Shown one piece after another: positions 26,629 through 35,680 of a DNA stretch of 64,000 nt (positions within the stretch are counted from its first letter, which is position 1; the number at the start of each line of letters is the position of its first letter). The position numbers and the translations under genes are program-made. The stretch comes from Bacillus sp. ISL-51. Lineage in GTDB: Bacteria > Bacillota > Bacilli > Bacillales > Bacillaceae. The stretch spans positions 62,001 through 126,000 of the forward strand of contig NZ_JAGGQB010000012.1 in the NCBI RefSeq assembly GCF_018613535.1, given 5' to 3'. Below the pieces are notes generated by a model. It was given only the letters and a program-made list of their open reading frames with translations, had not been told where the DNA came from and ran no database searches.

Positions 26629-27538
26629 TTATATTTTCGGAAGAATGCCGGTAATTTGTTTGCGGTGTGCTTCCAGCCATTCCGGAAGCTTAAGCTCTGT
26701 ACCGAGACCGTCAAATGTTTCATCTGTCATAAAGCCCGGTTCATCCGTTGCCATTTCAAATAAAATACCGCCGCTTTCTCTGAAATAAATAGATGTAAAG
26801 TAAGACCTGTCAAGAATTTCAGAGGATGAGAGATGTGAAGCGGTAAGTATGTCCTTCCATTTTTCCTGTTCTTCGCCTGTTGTGCGGAAAGCGACATGGT
26901 GAACCGTGCCAAAGCCGCCGATACCGCTCTCTTTCGGCGCAAGATCAACATCTATCATATGTCCGATCGCAGCCTCCGACTGAAGCCTGACGATTTGATT
27001 TTCCTCCCCTATTTTCGAATAGCCGAAGCTTCCGTCAGAAATCTGATAGTAGCTTCAGGACGGTATGAGTACAAAAGCACTCCCCTTATGCCTGTAATCG
27101 CTTCATTTTCCGTAATACCGTCGGGCGTCCATTGGCTTTTTCCGCTTCTTTCATCTTCCATGATTGCAAGCGGCAGATTCTCTGTATCGTCAAACAGAAG
27201 CACTTGTTCAGATAGCAGCGTATGCTCCGTTACAGATAAGCCGTTTTGTTCAAGGCGGCTCTTCCAATAGGGAAGCGCCCCTTTCGGCACGGAGAAATAA
27301 ATCCTTCCGGCCTGTCCTTTTCCCACAGTGCCCCGGCGGCTGCCTTGAAAAGGGAAAAATGTAATAATCGTGCCCGGATCACCGTTTTGGTTGCCGAAAT
27401 AAAAATGATACGTGGCGGGGTCGTCAAAATTAACGGTTTTTTTAACAAGACGCAAGCCGAGCACCTCTGTATAAAAGCGCAAATTTTCAGCAGGTCTTTC
27501 GCAAATGCGGTAACGTGATGCAATCCTGGTGTATTCAA
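26629..27538 (-). pseudogene. mhqE: Ring-cleaving dioxygenase MhqE, broken by two frameshifts
   Basis: The three reading frames together give a vicinal-oxygen-chelate dioxygenase of about 303 residues. Frame one starts at TTG 27538 (AGGAG 8 nt upstream) with LNTPGLHHVTAFAKD. Near 27493 one base is missing (GACCTGCTG where GACCCTGCTG would continue), and the frame moves to NLRFYTEVLGLRLVKKTVNF. Near 27028 one T is missing, giving a premature TAG after TEASAIRK; restoring it continues FGYSKIGEENQIVRLQSEA and on to the C-terminal half. Metal ligands (HHVT, VHHVAF, YFRESGGILFEMA) are otherwise kept, so decay is recent, or these are errors in two short homopolymers. Confidence 0.85.
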
Positions 27539-27552
27539 TATATTCACTCCTA

Positions 27553-27574
27553 AATATCTTGATTTCGAGATATT
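27553..27574 (-). promoter_or_regulatory. MhqR-type operator upstream of mhqE
   Basis: Inverted repeat AATATCTTG-ATTT-CGAGATATT, imperfect at one arm position, just upstream of the mhqE ribosome site. It resembles the published MhqR box (core ATCTCGA...TCGAGAT). A plausible promoter on the minus strand lies directly upstream: TTGCAT, 17 bp, TAAAAT. Confidence 0.7.
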
Positions 27575-27723
27575 CATTATTTTAAATTGTTTCCGGTGCA
27601 AATGCAATCAAAGCGCTTCGGTTAAAATAATAATAGAAATCTTTTTTTTCTGAAAAATATCTTGTGATCTTATCTGACAACTGCTATTATAAGGAGCATT
27701 ATCAGGTTCCAGGAGGAAAGTAA

Positions 27724-27924
27724 ATGGTCAGAAAAGCATTAATTTTCATTCTTGTCTTCATTCCTTTCAGCCAGCTTGCGTTTCTGTCGCTCGCTAATCG
27801 GATTGATCCCATTATATTCGGGCTGCCTTTTTTTCATTTTTGGCTGCTTTTATGGATAGCAGTCACTCCTTTATGTTCGTTTTGCATTTATAAGCTTCAG
27901 AAGAAACAAGGAGGATTGGATTGA
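27724..27924 (+). CDS. DUF3311 small membrane protein upstream of a sodium symporter
   Basis: 66 residues with two hydrophobic helices (about 4-25 and 33-58) and a Lys/Gln-rich tail. Proteins of this type (YhjC-like, DUF3311) regularly precede SSS-family symporters and probably form an accessory subunit. CAGGAGGAAAGTAA precedes the ATG. The TGA overlaps the ATG of yodF, so expression is coupled. Confidence 0.82.
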   Translation: MVRKALIFILVFIPFSQLAFLSLANRIDPIIFGLPFFHFWLLLWIAVTPLCSFCIYKLQKKQGGLD

Positions 27925-29414
27925 TGCCCGCAAATGTTACCGCACTTATTATTACAGCCATTATCGTTTTAACCGTCGTCTGTATCGGCTTTATCGCCGG
28001 AAGAGACAAATCAGCCCGCGCATCTGTTGAAGAGTGGTCTGTCGGCGGCAGGCGTTTTGGCGGATTGCTCGTCTGGTTTTTAGTCGGCGCCGACCTTTAT
28101 ACCGCTTATACGTTTTTAGGGCTGACCAGCACTGCCTATACCGGGGGAAGCGTGGCCTTTTTTGCGATACCGTATTCTGTGCTGGCATATTTTATTGCCT
28201 ATTTCTTTTTGCCGAAGCTTTGGAAGGTAGCGAAAATACATAAATTGACAACGCTTGCTGATTACGCCCGGGAGCGTTTTGACAGCAAGCTTTTGGCGAG
28301 CCTTGTCGCCATTGTCGGTGTCCTCATGCTGATTCCTTATATCTGTCTGCAGCTGAGCGGCATTCAGGATACGCTTCAGGTAGCCGGGACAGGTGTAATT
28401 AATGTCAACATGGTGGTCATCATTTCATTTGTTCTTGTTGCGCTTTATACCTTTTTCAGCGGTATTAAGGGTCCTACTTTCACAGCCATTATTAAAGATA
28501 TTTTAGTATGGGTCATTATGCTGTTTATGGTTGTGTCACTCCCGCTGATTCATTTTCACGGCTGGATGCCGATGATTCACACGATGGCGCAAAAAGCGCC
28601 GCAAATGCTGACGATTCCTTCATCAGGGCCGAAAGGAATCCCTTGGTTTATTACGGCTTCCATCGTATCGGCGCTGGCTCTCTTTATGTGGGCGCATGCC
28701 GCGACAGGAGTATTTACGGCAAAAAGCGCTGATGCGGTCCGTAAAAACAGTATGTTTCTGCCGCTTTATAACATTGTCTTGATTCTTGTCATTTTTCTCG
28801 GCTTCATTGCGTTTCTTGTACTGCCGGAGGACACCGATCCGCGGCTCGCTTTGCTTAAGCTGATTCAAACGTCTTACGGCGGCGTCGCGCAGGGCTTTGC
28901 TTATTCAACCATCGCTCTTGCTTCTTTAATCCCGTGTTCCATCATGGCTATCGGGGCTTCTAACTTATTTGCGAATAACTTGTACCGCGATTTGATTCAT
29001 CCGAATGTTTCACAAAGCAGGCTGACGATCATCACCCGTTCTATGGTGTTTGTCGTCATCGGTCTTGCGCTTTTGTTCGGAATGCTTTTCCCGACGGCGC
29101 TCGTTACGCTGCAGCTGCTGGGCGTTTCCGGAATGGTGCAGATTTTCCCGGCCATCGCCGTCAGCTTGTTTTGGAAAAATCAAACGAAAGAAGCGACGAT
29201 TATCGGTCTGCTCGTCGGTCTTATTGTGACGTTTACAGTAAACATAACCCAATCTTCCCACGGCATTTATGAGGGCTTCTGGGGTTTGGTTTCCAATCTG
29301 TCAGCCGTCGTTATTCTAAATCGGTTTTTTGTGAAAAAAGCGGCTTCAAACGCAGTGAAAGAAGGTTTATTCGGTAAAACTTCCTCTGATAAACTGAATC
29401 AAAAAGGCGCGTAA
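27924..29414 (+). CDS. yodF: Sodium:solute symporter (SSS family)
   Basis: 496-residue membrane protein with about 13 helices, sodium-coupled solute uptake. The ATG at 27924 follows AAGGAGG and matches the B. subtilis length. SSS marks are SVGGRRFGGLLVWFLVGADL, YTAYTFLGLTSTAY and IPCSIMAIGASNLFANNLYRD. Substrate not known (relatives carry proline, pantothenate or organic acids). It forms an operon with the DUF3311 gene and is followed by a hairpin terminator. Confidence 0.9.
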   Translation: MPANVTALIITAIIVLTVVCIGFIAGRDKSARASVEEWSVGGRRFGGLLVWFLVGADLYTAYTFLGLTSTAYTGGSVAFFAIPYSVLAYFIAYFFLPKLWKVAKIHKLTTLADYARERFDSKLLASLVAIVGVLMLIPYICLQLSGIQDTLQVAGTGVINVNMVVIISFVLVALYTFFSGIKGPTFTAIIKDILVWVIMLFMVVSLPLIHFHGWMPMIHTMAQKAPQMLTIPSSGPKGIPWFITASIVSALALFMWAHAATGVFTAKSADAVRKNSMFLPLYNIVLILVIFLGFIAFLVLPEDTDPRLALLKLIQTSYGGVAQGFAYSTIALASLIPCSIMAIGASNLFANNLYRDLIHPNVSQSRLTIITRSMVFVVIGLALLFGMLFPTALVTLQLLGVSGMVQIFPAIAVSLFWKNQTKEATIIGLLVGLIVTFTVNITQSSHGIYEGFWGLVSNLSAVVILNRFFVKKAASNAVKEGLFGKTSSDKLNQKGA

Positions 29415-29418
29415 TATG

Positions 29419-29449
29419 AAAGCCGGCACGTATCCCGTGCCGGCTTTGT
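29419..29449. terminator. Hairpin between yodF and the GH30 gene
   Basis: A 12-bp stem AAAGCCGGCACG / CGTGCCGGCTTT; the T-run is short on both strands. Confidence 0.72.
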
Positions 29450-29456
29450 GATGTGA

Positions 29457-30929
29457 TTATTTCTTTTTATGATCCCATTTATAGGTTGCAACGGTTTTAG
29501 CCGGAATGACGGCTTCAAACTGCTTATGTTCCGAAACGGCACGGAATGTTTGGTTCGAGGATGTTTGGTTGATGACGACTGTAACAATCGAATGGTCAGG
29601 ATTAAGGAACGACACATTTGTCACTGTGTTTTTGGAGCCGTAATTACTTTCAATCCGTTTTGCTCCTCGGTCCACAAATTTAGAAAAGTTCCCTGTTATA
29701 TGGTAAATCGGTATGTTCCAATAATGATCAGGGTTCTTAGCATCCTGAATAAACAAGGTTGGATCAGGCGTACCTATCCAATGATGGGTTTGAATATGAC
29801 TATCAAGCATTGTCACCCAGGCATTGTAGCTGGAAGCGCCGTTACGGAAATATTGAGCGATCCGATCCGCACCCTCTGTTCCCCACACAGACCGTTCTGT
29901 TAAATGAATTGATTTTTCAGGATATCTCCTTCCGATCTCAGACATGACCGAAAGATCCCCGTCATAATCATGAAAAGCAATACCATCTGCTGCTTGATTT
30001 CCTTTTTTATTATCTAAAATCGGCGGGATATAGTTCCAAGCCCCGCTTGCATTATGATCATAGATCCATATTTTCGTATCTATTGAATGTTTTTTCATTT
30101 CCATTTTCAATGTAATAGCGAGCACGCGCTGCTGGGCCGGCGGCATGTACATGCTCGGATAATCTATTTCCAGTAAAGGTTCATTTTGAAGAGTCATTGC
30201 GTAAATTGGAATCCCTTGTTTTTTATATGCTTCAATGAATTTTCGGTAATAGGCGGCCAATTCATCAACATATTGATCTTTAAGCTTTCCTCTGCTGAGA
30301 CTTTCATTCGTTTTCATCCATGCCGGCGGACTCCATGGAGAAGCAATGATTTTAAGCTTAGGATTAATACGCAGCGCTTGCTTAATTGTTGCTGTAATGT
30401 TTAAATCAATATCCTTTTGAATAGAGAAATTTTTAAGCTTGGGATCCTTTTTGCCTTTAGGCATGTCATCATACGTATAAAACTCCTGAGCCGTAAAATC
30501 TGAAGTCCCGATTGTAATACGCATCACATCCATACCAATACCCTCATGCGGATCCACCAGTTTTTTCAGCACTTCTTCTCTCTTCTCAGGAGACATTTTG
30601 GATAAATTATTTACCGAAGATTCTTCTAAAGACGAACCTATGCCTAAAATACTTTGATAACGTTGTGACGGATCGATATAAATTGCTTGTGAGTCAGACG
30701 CTTTCTTCTTTTTTAACGTAAGGGGGGTTTGTTCGTCTAAAGCGTATGTGACTTCTTTTGGTCCATCATACCAGGAGCGGGACGCCGGGTCTTTTTCTGA
30801 GCTGTACCAGACCCGTACTTTATTTTTGCCGGTTCCCTTATGATCAGCCGCATGAACAGGGTTTCCCATACTGCTTGTTAACAGTAAAGAAGTAAGCAGA
30901 AGAGCCAGCGATAATTTTAAAAAAGTCAT
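29457..30929 (-). CDS. Secreted GH30 glycoside hydrolase
   Basis: 490-residue exported enzyme: signal peptide ending near VHAA (about residue 24), then a GH30 beta/alpha barrel and a C-terminal beta domain. GIGSSLEESSVNNL, SPWSPPAWMKTNESL, acid/base Glu in LQNEP and nucleophile Glu in HLTERSVWG fit the glucosylceramidase/endo-beta-1,6-glucanase branch rather than glucuronoxylanase XynC. The start at 30929 follows GGGGAGGG. Likely role: outside hydrolysis of a beta-glucan (inference). It lies between yodF and ctpA where I recall no such gene in B. subtilis 168. A candidate cre site is upstream. Confidence 0.85.
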   Translation of the reverse strand: MTFLKLSLALLLTSLLLTSSMGNPVHAADHKGTGKNKVRVWYSSEKDPASRSWYDGPKEVTYALDEQTPLTLKKKKASDSQAIYIDPSQRYQSILGIGSSLEESSVNNLSKMSPEKREEVLKKLVDPHEGIGMDVMRITIGTSDFTAQEFYTYDDMPKGKKDPKLKNFSIQKDIDLNITATIKQALRINPKLKIIASPWSPPAWMKTNESLSRGKLKDQYVDELAAYYRKFIEAYKKQGIPIYAMTLQNEPLLEIDYPSMYMPPAQQRVLAITLKMEMKKHSIDTKIWIYDHNASGAWNYIPPILDNKKGNQAADGIAFHDYDGDLSVMSEIGRRYPEKSIHLTERSVWGTEGADRIAQYFRNGASSYNAWVTMLDSHIQTHHWIGTPDPTLFIQDAKNPDHYWNIPIYHITGNFSKFVDRGAKRIESNYGSKNTVTNVSFLNPDHSIVTVVINQTSSNQTFRAVSEHKQFEAVIPAKTVATYKWDHKKK

Positions 30930-31034
30930 ATATTCAATTCCCTCCCCTTTTTTCATAATCCAATGGATGACAACTGTGAATCGGACTGATCCAGTTCACC
31001 TCCTTTCGTTCATCTTCATCTCAAAAATTCACCG

Positions 31035-31048
31035 AGAAAGCGCTTACA
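31035..31048 (-). promoter_or_regulatory. Candidate CcpA-binding cre site
   Basis: Read on the minus strand it is TGTAAGCGCTTTCT, matching the cre consensus TGWNANCGNTNWCA at all but the last position and nearly palindromic. It is about 105 bases upstream of the GH30 start, as expected for catabolite repression of a secreted glycanase. Confidence 0.6.
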
Positions 31049-31229
31049 AAAAAAAGCGAATCCTGAATAGATCAGACGGCACCTTGGGATGAAGCTTTTC
31101 TAAACTTAAGCTGTACTCATTTTTCTCGGCTTATACGCAGTTTTGTCCATGCCAATAGCCGTTTTACAAGAAACCTGTTAAGCACACATCAGCCATGAAA
31201 CTATAATCAGACTTTCCTCCGTGAAACAG

Positions 31230-31283
31230 AAAACACCTGTTACGTCATAACGCTAGCGGTTTATAACGTAACAAGGTGTTTTT
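31230..31283 (-). terminator. Terminator of ctpA
   Basis: Long hairpin AACACCT-TTACGT / ACGTAA-AGGTGTT with T-runs on either side, beyond the ctpA stop. Confidence 0.75.
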
Positions 31284-31306
31284 ACTTGCGGCCTGCTATC
31301 GGGCTG

Positions 31307-32707
31307 CTACATTTTCTTTTTTATTGTTTCAATGGCTTTTTTCATTTGTGTATCGTTGTCGGCCAGCTTTTTCTGCAGATCCGTCATCAGTTTTGTCGTT
31401 GTGTCTCCCGTTAAGATTCCTGTTTGTTTCAAATTCTCTTTGGATTGGAATTGTTTAACGGCTGCTTCAAATGCTTTATCGTACGTGCTGTTTACATTCA
31501 CTTTATATCCGAGTGCTTTCAGCATTTTTTGCGCATTTTTCACATCTGTGCCAGAGTCACCGTATTGATATGTTTTTTTGGCATCTAAAAACGGCAGGTT
31601 CGCATAATCAGGAAGCTTTACTGCGTGTTGCGGCTTAATGCCTTTTTTATGGATCCATTCGCCGTCGGCTGTCAGCCACTTCGCGATGGTCAGTTTAACG
31701 GTTGAACCGTCGCTGTAATCTTTTGCTGTTTGCACGGTGCCTTTTCCGAAAGTTTTTTCGCCAATCAGCGGAATGCCGGAGGATTCATGCAGCGCTGCTG
31801 ACATAATTTCTGCCGCGCTTGCCGTACCGTCATTGACGAGCACGACTGTCGGTTTCGTCACTTTACGCTCTTCGGTCGCTTTCATGACTTCTTTCGTACC
31901 GTCTTTATATTCCACCTGCATGATATTTTTTCCTTTATCAATAAACATATTGCTCATTTTAATCGCCTGATCCATCAGACCGCCGGGGTTGCCCCTTAAA
32001 TCCAAAATATATCCTTTTGCCCCCTGTTTCTCAAGGCTGTCAATAGCTGAGTTCAGCTCTTTTGCCGTTGATTCAGAGAAGGAAGTGATTTGAATTTCGC
32101 CGATGCCGCCTTTTTTCATTTCAGAATACACGGTTTCGACCGGAATGGTGTCACGTTTAATCGACAGGTTTATATCGCCGACTCCCGCTCTATGTAACAC
32201 AATCTTGACGCTGGTTCCTTTTTTGCCGCGGATTAATGCAACAGCTTCGTTTACATTAAGGCCCTTAACGCTTTTGCCGTTCACCTTAATGACCTGATCA
32301 TTCGGTTTAACACCGGCTTTTTCCGCGGGTGATCCTTTGATAGGAGATACGATCAGTATGCTGCCGTCCTTTTCTTCTACTTGCGCGCCAATGCCTTCAA
32401 ATGAAGCGGAAATTGTTTCTTCAAAAGACTTTCCTTCCTGCGGATCCATATAAGATGAATACGGATCATCCAAGGAACTGATCATGCCTTTTATCGCTCC
32501 GTCTACTAATTTGCTGTCGTCTGTTTTTTGGTAATAATCACTTTTGATCTGCTCGTAAGCTTTATTGAATTTATCAAATTTGCTATTGCCAAACGCTGTT
32601 GAGCCTTGTCCGAAAATGGTCGTATTGCCCGTGATAAATAACGTAAGGGCTGAGGCTGCAACTGCTGTGATCAGCACGATAAAAAACAGTTTAAATTGCC
32701 GTTTCAA
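31307..32707 (-). CDS. ctpA: C-terminal processing serine protease CtpA (S41A)
   Basis: 466 residues, the B. subtilis length. Order: N-terminal membrane anchor or signal (FFIVLITAVAASALTLFI), a PDZ domain (about 95-175; IVSPIKGSPAEKAGVKPND), an S41 tail-specific protease domain with the catalytic Ser in NDGTASAAEI and Lys in KTFGKGTVQ, and a C-terminal peptidoglycan-binding domain (YGDSGTDVKNAQKMLKALGY). It acts outside the membrane on exported substrates. Divergent from yodH. Confidence 0.95.
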   Translation of the reverse strand: MKRQFKLFFIVLITAVAASALTLFITGNTTIFGQGSTAFGNSKFDKFNKAYEQIKSDYYQKTDDSKLVDGAIKGMISSLDDPYSSYMDPQEGKSFEETISASFEGIGAQVEEKDGSILIVSPIKGSPAEKAGVKPNDQVIKVNGKSVKGLNVNEAVALIRGKKGTSVKIVLHRAGVGDINLSIKRDTIPVETVYSEMKKGGIGEIQITSFSESTAKELNSAIDSLEKQGAKGYILDLRGNPGGLMDQAIKMSNMFIDKGKNIMQVEYKDGTKEVMKATEERKVTKPTVVLVNDGTASAAEIMSAALHESSGIPLIGEKTFGKGTVQTAKDYSDGSTVKLTIAKWLTADGEWIHKKGIKPQHAVKLPDYANLPFLDAKKTYQYGDSGTDVKNAQKMLKALGYKVNVNSTYDKAFEAAVKQFQSKENLKQTGILTGDTTTKLMTDLQKKLADNDTQMKKAIETIKKKM

Positions 32708-32853
32708 GTAAACACCACCTTTTTATTCTTTCATTATTATCATAGACGAACTCTTATTCGTCAACTTCAAACGTGAAGCGCCCTTCTTTCCCCTTTACCC
32801 AAACCTATGCATTTCTCTCAACATATGCTGAGGGAGAAAGGAGGATTCGGACT

Positions 32854-33555
32854 TTGAGCAAATATTTAGAAATGCTGTCCTTATTCGGAGTCGGAGGGGC
32901 TCACCCAGGCGGACTCGCTTATTCTAAAGCTGTTCTCACAAAAGCGGCTCCACCTCCTGGCGAGCCGATCCTTGACGCCGGCTGCGGAACGGGACAGACG
33001 GCCGCTTACCTCAGCCAGCTGCTGTATCCCGTCACCTGTGTTGATAAGGATCCTCTTATGCTTGAAAAAGCAGCAAAGCGATTTGCCGCTGAAGGCTTAA
33101 CCATTCCGGTCTATTTGGCGGAGCTTGAGCGGCTTCCGTTTGCTGAAAACCAATTTTCTGCCGTCCTTTCTGAATCAGTTCTCACCTTTTCAAATCTTGA
33201 TTCATCGCTGTCTGAAATACTGCGGGTCCTTAAACCCGGGGGCATGCTGATCGGCATTGAAGCAGCTTTAAAAAAACCTTTGCCGGAAAACGCCATCGCG
33301 CAGATAAAAGACTTCTACGGTTTTACCGTATTACAAGATGAAGCGGCATGGAAACAGAGATTGCTTCAGCAAGGCTTTCAGAAAGCGGATTTCATTCCCG
33401 CTTTCTATGAAAACAATGCGCAGGAGCCGACTACAGAAATGGATTTGTCGCCCGTTATCCAGCCGGTTCACTACGATACGCTGACGGCTCATTATGAGCT
33501 TATGCAGACGTACAGTGAATATATGGGACACTGCGCTTTTGTCGCTTACAAGTAA
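32854..33555 (+). CDS. yodH: Class I SAM-dependent methyltransferase YodH
   Basis: 233-residue cytosolic methyltransferase. SAM motif I is LDAGCGTGQTAAYLSQ, the acidic residue after strand 2 is CVDKD, and motif post I/II is LPFAENQFSAVLSESVL. The TTG at 32854 follows AAAGGAGG and gives the B. subtilis length; the longer open frame has no ribosome site. Substrate unknown. Confidence 0.88.
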   Translation: MSKYLEMLSLFGVGGAHPGGLAYSKAVLTKAAPPPGEPILDAGCGTGQTAAYLSQLLYPVTCVDKDPLMLEKAAKRFAAEGLTIPVYLAELERLPFAENQFSAVLSESVLTFSNLDSSLSEILRVLKPGGMLIGIEAALKKPLPENAIAQIKDFYGFTVLQDEAAWKQRLLQQGFQKADFIPAFYENNAQEPTTEMDLSPVIQPVHYDTLTAHYELMQTYSEYMGHCAFVAYK

Positions 33556-33647
33556 AACGGCGATTGTCCTCCTGTTTTCGTCCAACCTTTTTATAGCACT
33601 CTATCATAAGCTGACATAGAAAGATAGGTTGGATAGGAGGAGAAAAG

Positions 33648-33899
33648 ATGCAAAACTATTATCATATTTGCCGACAGCACCAAGGAAAAGTAGCAAGGAT
33701 TACAGAACGAAACGGCAGGGTCCATGTCGGAAGAATCGTACGGGTGACTAACAGCAAAGTGTATATCGCCCCTGTCGGCGGCCGTCACAGAGGGTACGGG
33801 TACGGATATTGGGGAGGCTGGGGAGGCTGGGGAGCAGCCTATGGTATCGGCCTTGGTTTAATTACCGGATTTGCGCTTGGAGGTTTACTCTTCTGGTAA
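33648..33899 (+). CDS. yodI: YodI, small Gly/Tyr-rich protein (spore-coat associated)
   Basis: 83 residues. The N-terminal half is basic with a small beta motif (GKVARITERNGRVHVGRIVRV). The C-terminal half is Gly/Trp/Tyr-rich (GYGYGYWGGWGGWG) and ends in a hydrophobic segment (GLGLITGFALGGLLFW). AGGAGGAGAAAAG precedes the ATG. The length equals B. subtilis YodI, which has been linked to spores. Terminator follows. Confidence 0.85.
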   Translation: MQNYYHICRQHQGKVARITERNGRVHVGRIVRVTNSKVYIAPVGGRHRGYGYGYWGGWGGWGAAYGIGLGLITGFALGGLLFW

Positions 33900-33902
33900 T
33901 AA

Positions 33903-33940
33903 AGAAAGCCCGCTTTATGGTTTTTAAGCGGGCTTTTTTT
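33903..33940. terminator. Terminator between yodI and yodJ
   Basis: AAGCCCGCTT / AAGCGGGCTT stem with a 10-nt loop and a seven-T run on the plus strand; shared with convergent yodJ. Confidence 0.88.
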
Positions 33941-33944
33941 ATTA

Positions 33945-34763
33945 TTAAACTTTCTTTACTTCATTAAAATATTCTTCAAGCGTTAAATGATGATCATGCA
34001 TCACTTTTGCCGCTTTTTTGCCTACATAACGCAAATGCCATGGTTCATACTCATATTTTGTAACGTCCTCTTTGCCTTTAGGATAGCGGATGATAAAACC
34101 GTATTCATACGCATGGTCTTTCACCCATTTGCCGTCTGCCGTGTTTCCGAACGCTTCATTCAGCTCAAATCCGTTGCTTTTGCTGGAAATATCCATGGCA
34201 AGCCCCGTCTGGTGCTCACTTTGTCCCGGGTATGCGACTGCTTCTTTCGCCTTCCTTTCACCTTTCAGGCTGACTTCATTATCGAAAATAACTTTCTGCC
34301 TGTCGTAAGAGCGGTATCCTGATACGGCAACCAGTTCATAACCTTTCTTTTTCCCCGCGTTAAATAATTCCGCCAAGGCATCGGCAGCGGGTTTCCGAAT
34401 ATATCTTTTCTCTATTTTCTCAGTGAAAGAGAAGTCAACTTTCGGTACGACGAGATCACCTGGTTTATAATCTCCCGGCAGTGTGTATGTCTTGTTCACA
34501 AGCGCGAGTGTGTTTTTAGGGTTTTGAATGGTCTCAAGCCCGTTCACTTCTTTAATATTGTTAAAATATTTACTCTCCAATAAAAAGTCGTTGTCTTGTG
34601 TCTTCGTTGTTTTTTTGCTTGATGCGTCGTCAGATTGTTTTGTTTCAGCAGTGGTTTTTGTGTCCTTATGGCTGTCGCCGCCTGAAATGCTGCAGCCGGT
34701 CCCCACGATAGCGGTTACGCTGAGAGCCGCAGCGAGCGAGAACCATTTACTGGATTTCTTCAT
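33945..34763 (-). CDS. yodJ: VanY-type D,D/L,D-carboxypeptidase lipoprotein
   Basis: 272-residue exported lipoprotein: signal peptide with lipobox VGTGC (lipidated Cys near 24), a Thr/Lys/Asp-rich linker, then a zinc D-Ala-D-Ala/L,D-carboxypeptidase domain with metal ligands in SEHQTGLAMDI and EPWHLRYVG. It trims peptidoglycan stem peptides outside the membrane. The start at 34763 follows AAGGTAAGGG; the frame upstream is open but would bury the signal peptide. Confidence 0.9.
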   Translation of the reverse strand: MKKSSKWFSLAAALSVTAIVGTGCSISGGDSHKDTKTTAETKQSDDASSKKTTKTQDNDFLLESKYFNNIKEVNGLETIQNPKNTLALVNKTYTLPGDYKPGDLVVPKVDFSFTEKIEKRYIRKPAADALAELFNAGKKKGYELVAVSGYRSYDRQKVIFDNEVSLKGERKAKEAVAYPGQSEHQTGLAMDISSKSNGFELNEAFGNTADGKWVKDHAYEYGFIIRYPKGKEDVTKYEYEPWHLRYVGKKAAKVMHDHHLTLEEYFNEVKKV

Positions 34764-34841
34764 TTTACCCTTACCTTTCTTTTTTTGAATCAGCTGCATA
34801 AAGAAGAGGCTGCTTTGTTTAGCATGCCCCTCATCTTGCTT

Positions 34842-35540
34842 TTACGATACAGTATGCAGCGCCAGCTTTATCATATCATGAAATGTCGTTTGGCGCTCTT
34901 CTGCCGTTGTTTCTTCTCCCGTTAATACATGATCGCTCACTGTCAGGATGGACAGTGCTTTTTTGCCGTATTTCGCTGCAAGCGTATACAATGCCGTCGT
35001 CTCCATTTCAACGCCAAGCACGCCGTATCTGGCAAGCTTTTCGATTTGAGAGTCTTCATTATAAAACTGATCCGCCGTAAATACGCTTCCTACCGCCACA
35101 GGCAAGTTGTTTTGCTGAGCGGCCTGATAAGCTTTATTAAGCAGATCAAAGTCCGCACAAGGAGCATAATCTATGCTGCCGAATGCCACACGGTTCATTT
35201 GTGAATCCGTTGAAGAAGTCATGGCCAAAATGACGTCGCGCACTTTCACATCTTTGCGGATGGCGCCGCATGAACCGACTCTGATTAAATTTTGAACGTC
35301 ATAGCTTTGAATCAGCTCATTCACGTAAATGGAAATGGACGGAACTCCCATTCCCGTGCCTTGAACGGATACTTTTTTGCCGTTATATGTACCTGTAAAC
35401 CCATACATTCCTCTGACTTCATTGTAGCATTCCACGTTTTCAAGATACGTTTCCGCGATAAATTTTGCTCTCAGCGGATCGCCGGGTAAAAGCACTGTAT
35501 CGGCAATCTGACCTTTTTCTGCATTTATATGTACACTCAT
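34842..35540 (-). CDS. deoD: Purine nucleoside phosphorylase DeoD
   Basis: 233-residue hexameric PNP that splits purine (deoxy)nucleosides with phosphate into base and (deoxy)ribose-1-phosphate, favouring adenosine. Landmarks are [30 protein letters not shown] and the purine-site segment [10 protein letters not shown] with [10 protein letters not shown]. The start at 35540 follows AGGAGGAAAAGG and gives the B. subtilis length. It is the only nucleoside-salvage gene in the window. Confidence 0.96.
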   Translation of the reverse strand: MSVHINAEKGQIADTVLLPGDPLRAKFIAETYLENVECYNEVRGMYGFTGTYNGKKVSVQGTGMGVPSISIYVNELIQSYDVQNLIRVGSCGAIRKDVKVRDVILAMTSSTDSQMNRVAFGSIDYAPCADFDLLNKAYQAAQQNNLPVAVGSVFTADQFYNEDSQIEKLARYGVLGVEMETTALYTLAAKYGKKALSILTVSDHVLTGEETTAEERQTTFHDMIKLALHTVS

Positions 35541-35680
35541 ATCCTTTTCCTCCTGCCATATTAAAACTCCCAATCATTGTACACTGAATAACGTGATGAG
35601 ACAATCATCAGCATTGATCATCCCGGTTATGGGTAAAATAGCTAGCGATCATAAGCCGGAGAAGAAAAGGAGGGATCATG

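Larger units (their letters stand above)
30930..31306. other. Regulatory region upstream of the GH30 gene
   Basis: About 375 bases without a gene. It contains the GH30 ribosome site and leader, the candidate cre site, roughly 180 bases with nothing recognisable, and the ctpA terminator at the right end. Confidence 0.5.

Noticed and set aside
26616-26723. Longer MhqD starting at 26723
   Set aside because: No ribosome site, overlaps the mhqE coding region; ATG at 26615 has AAGGAGG.
29457-30929. Glucuronoxylanase XynC
   Set aside because: Same GH30 family, but the protein is longer and the active-site surroundings fit the glucosylceramidase/beta-1,6-glucanase branch better than XynC.
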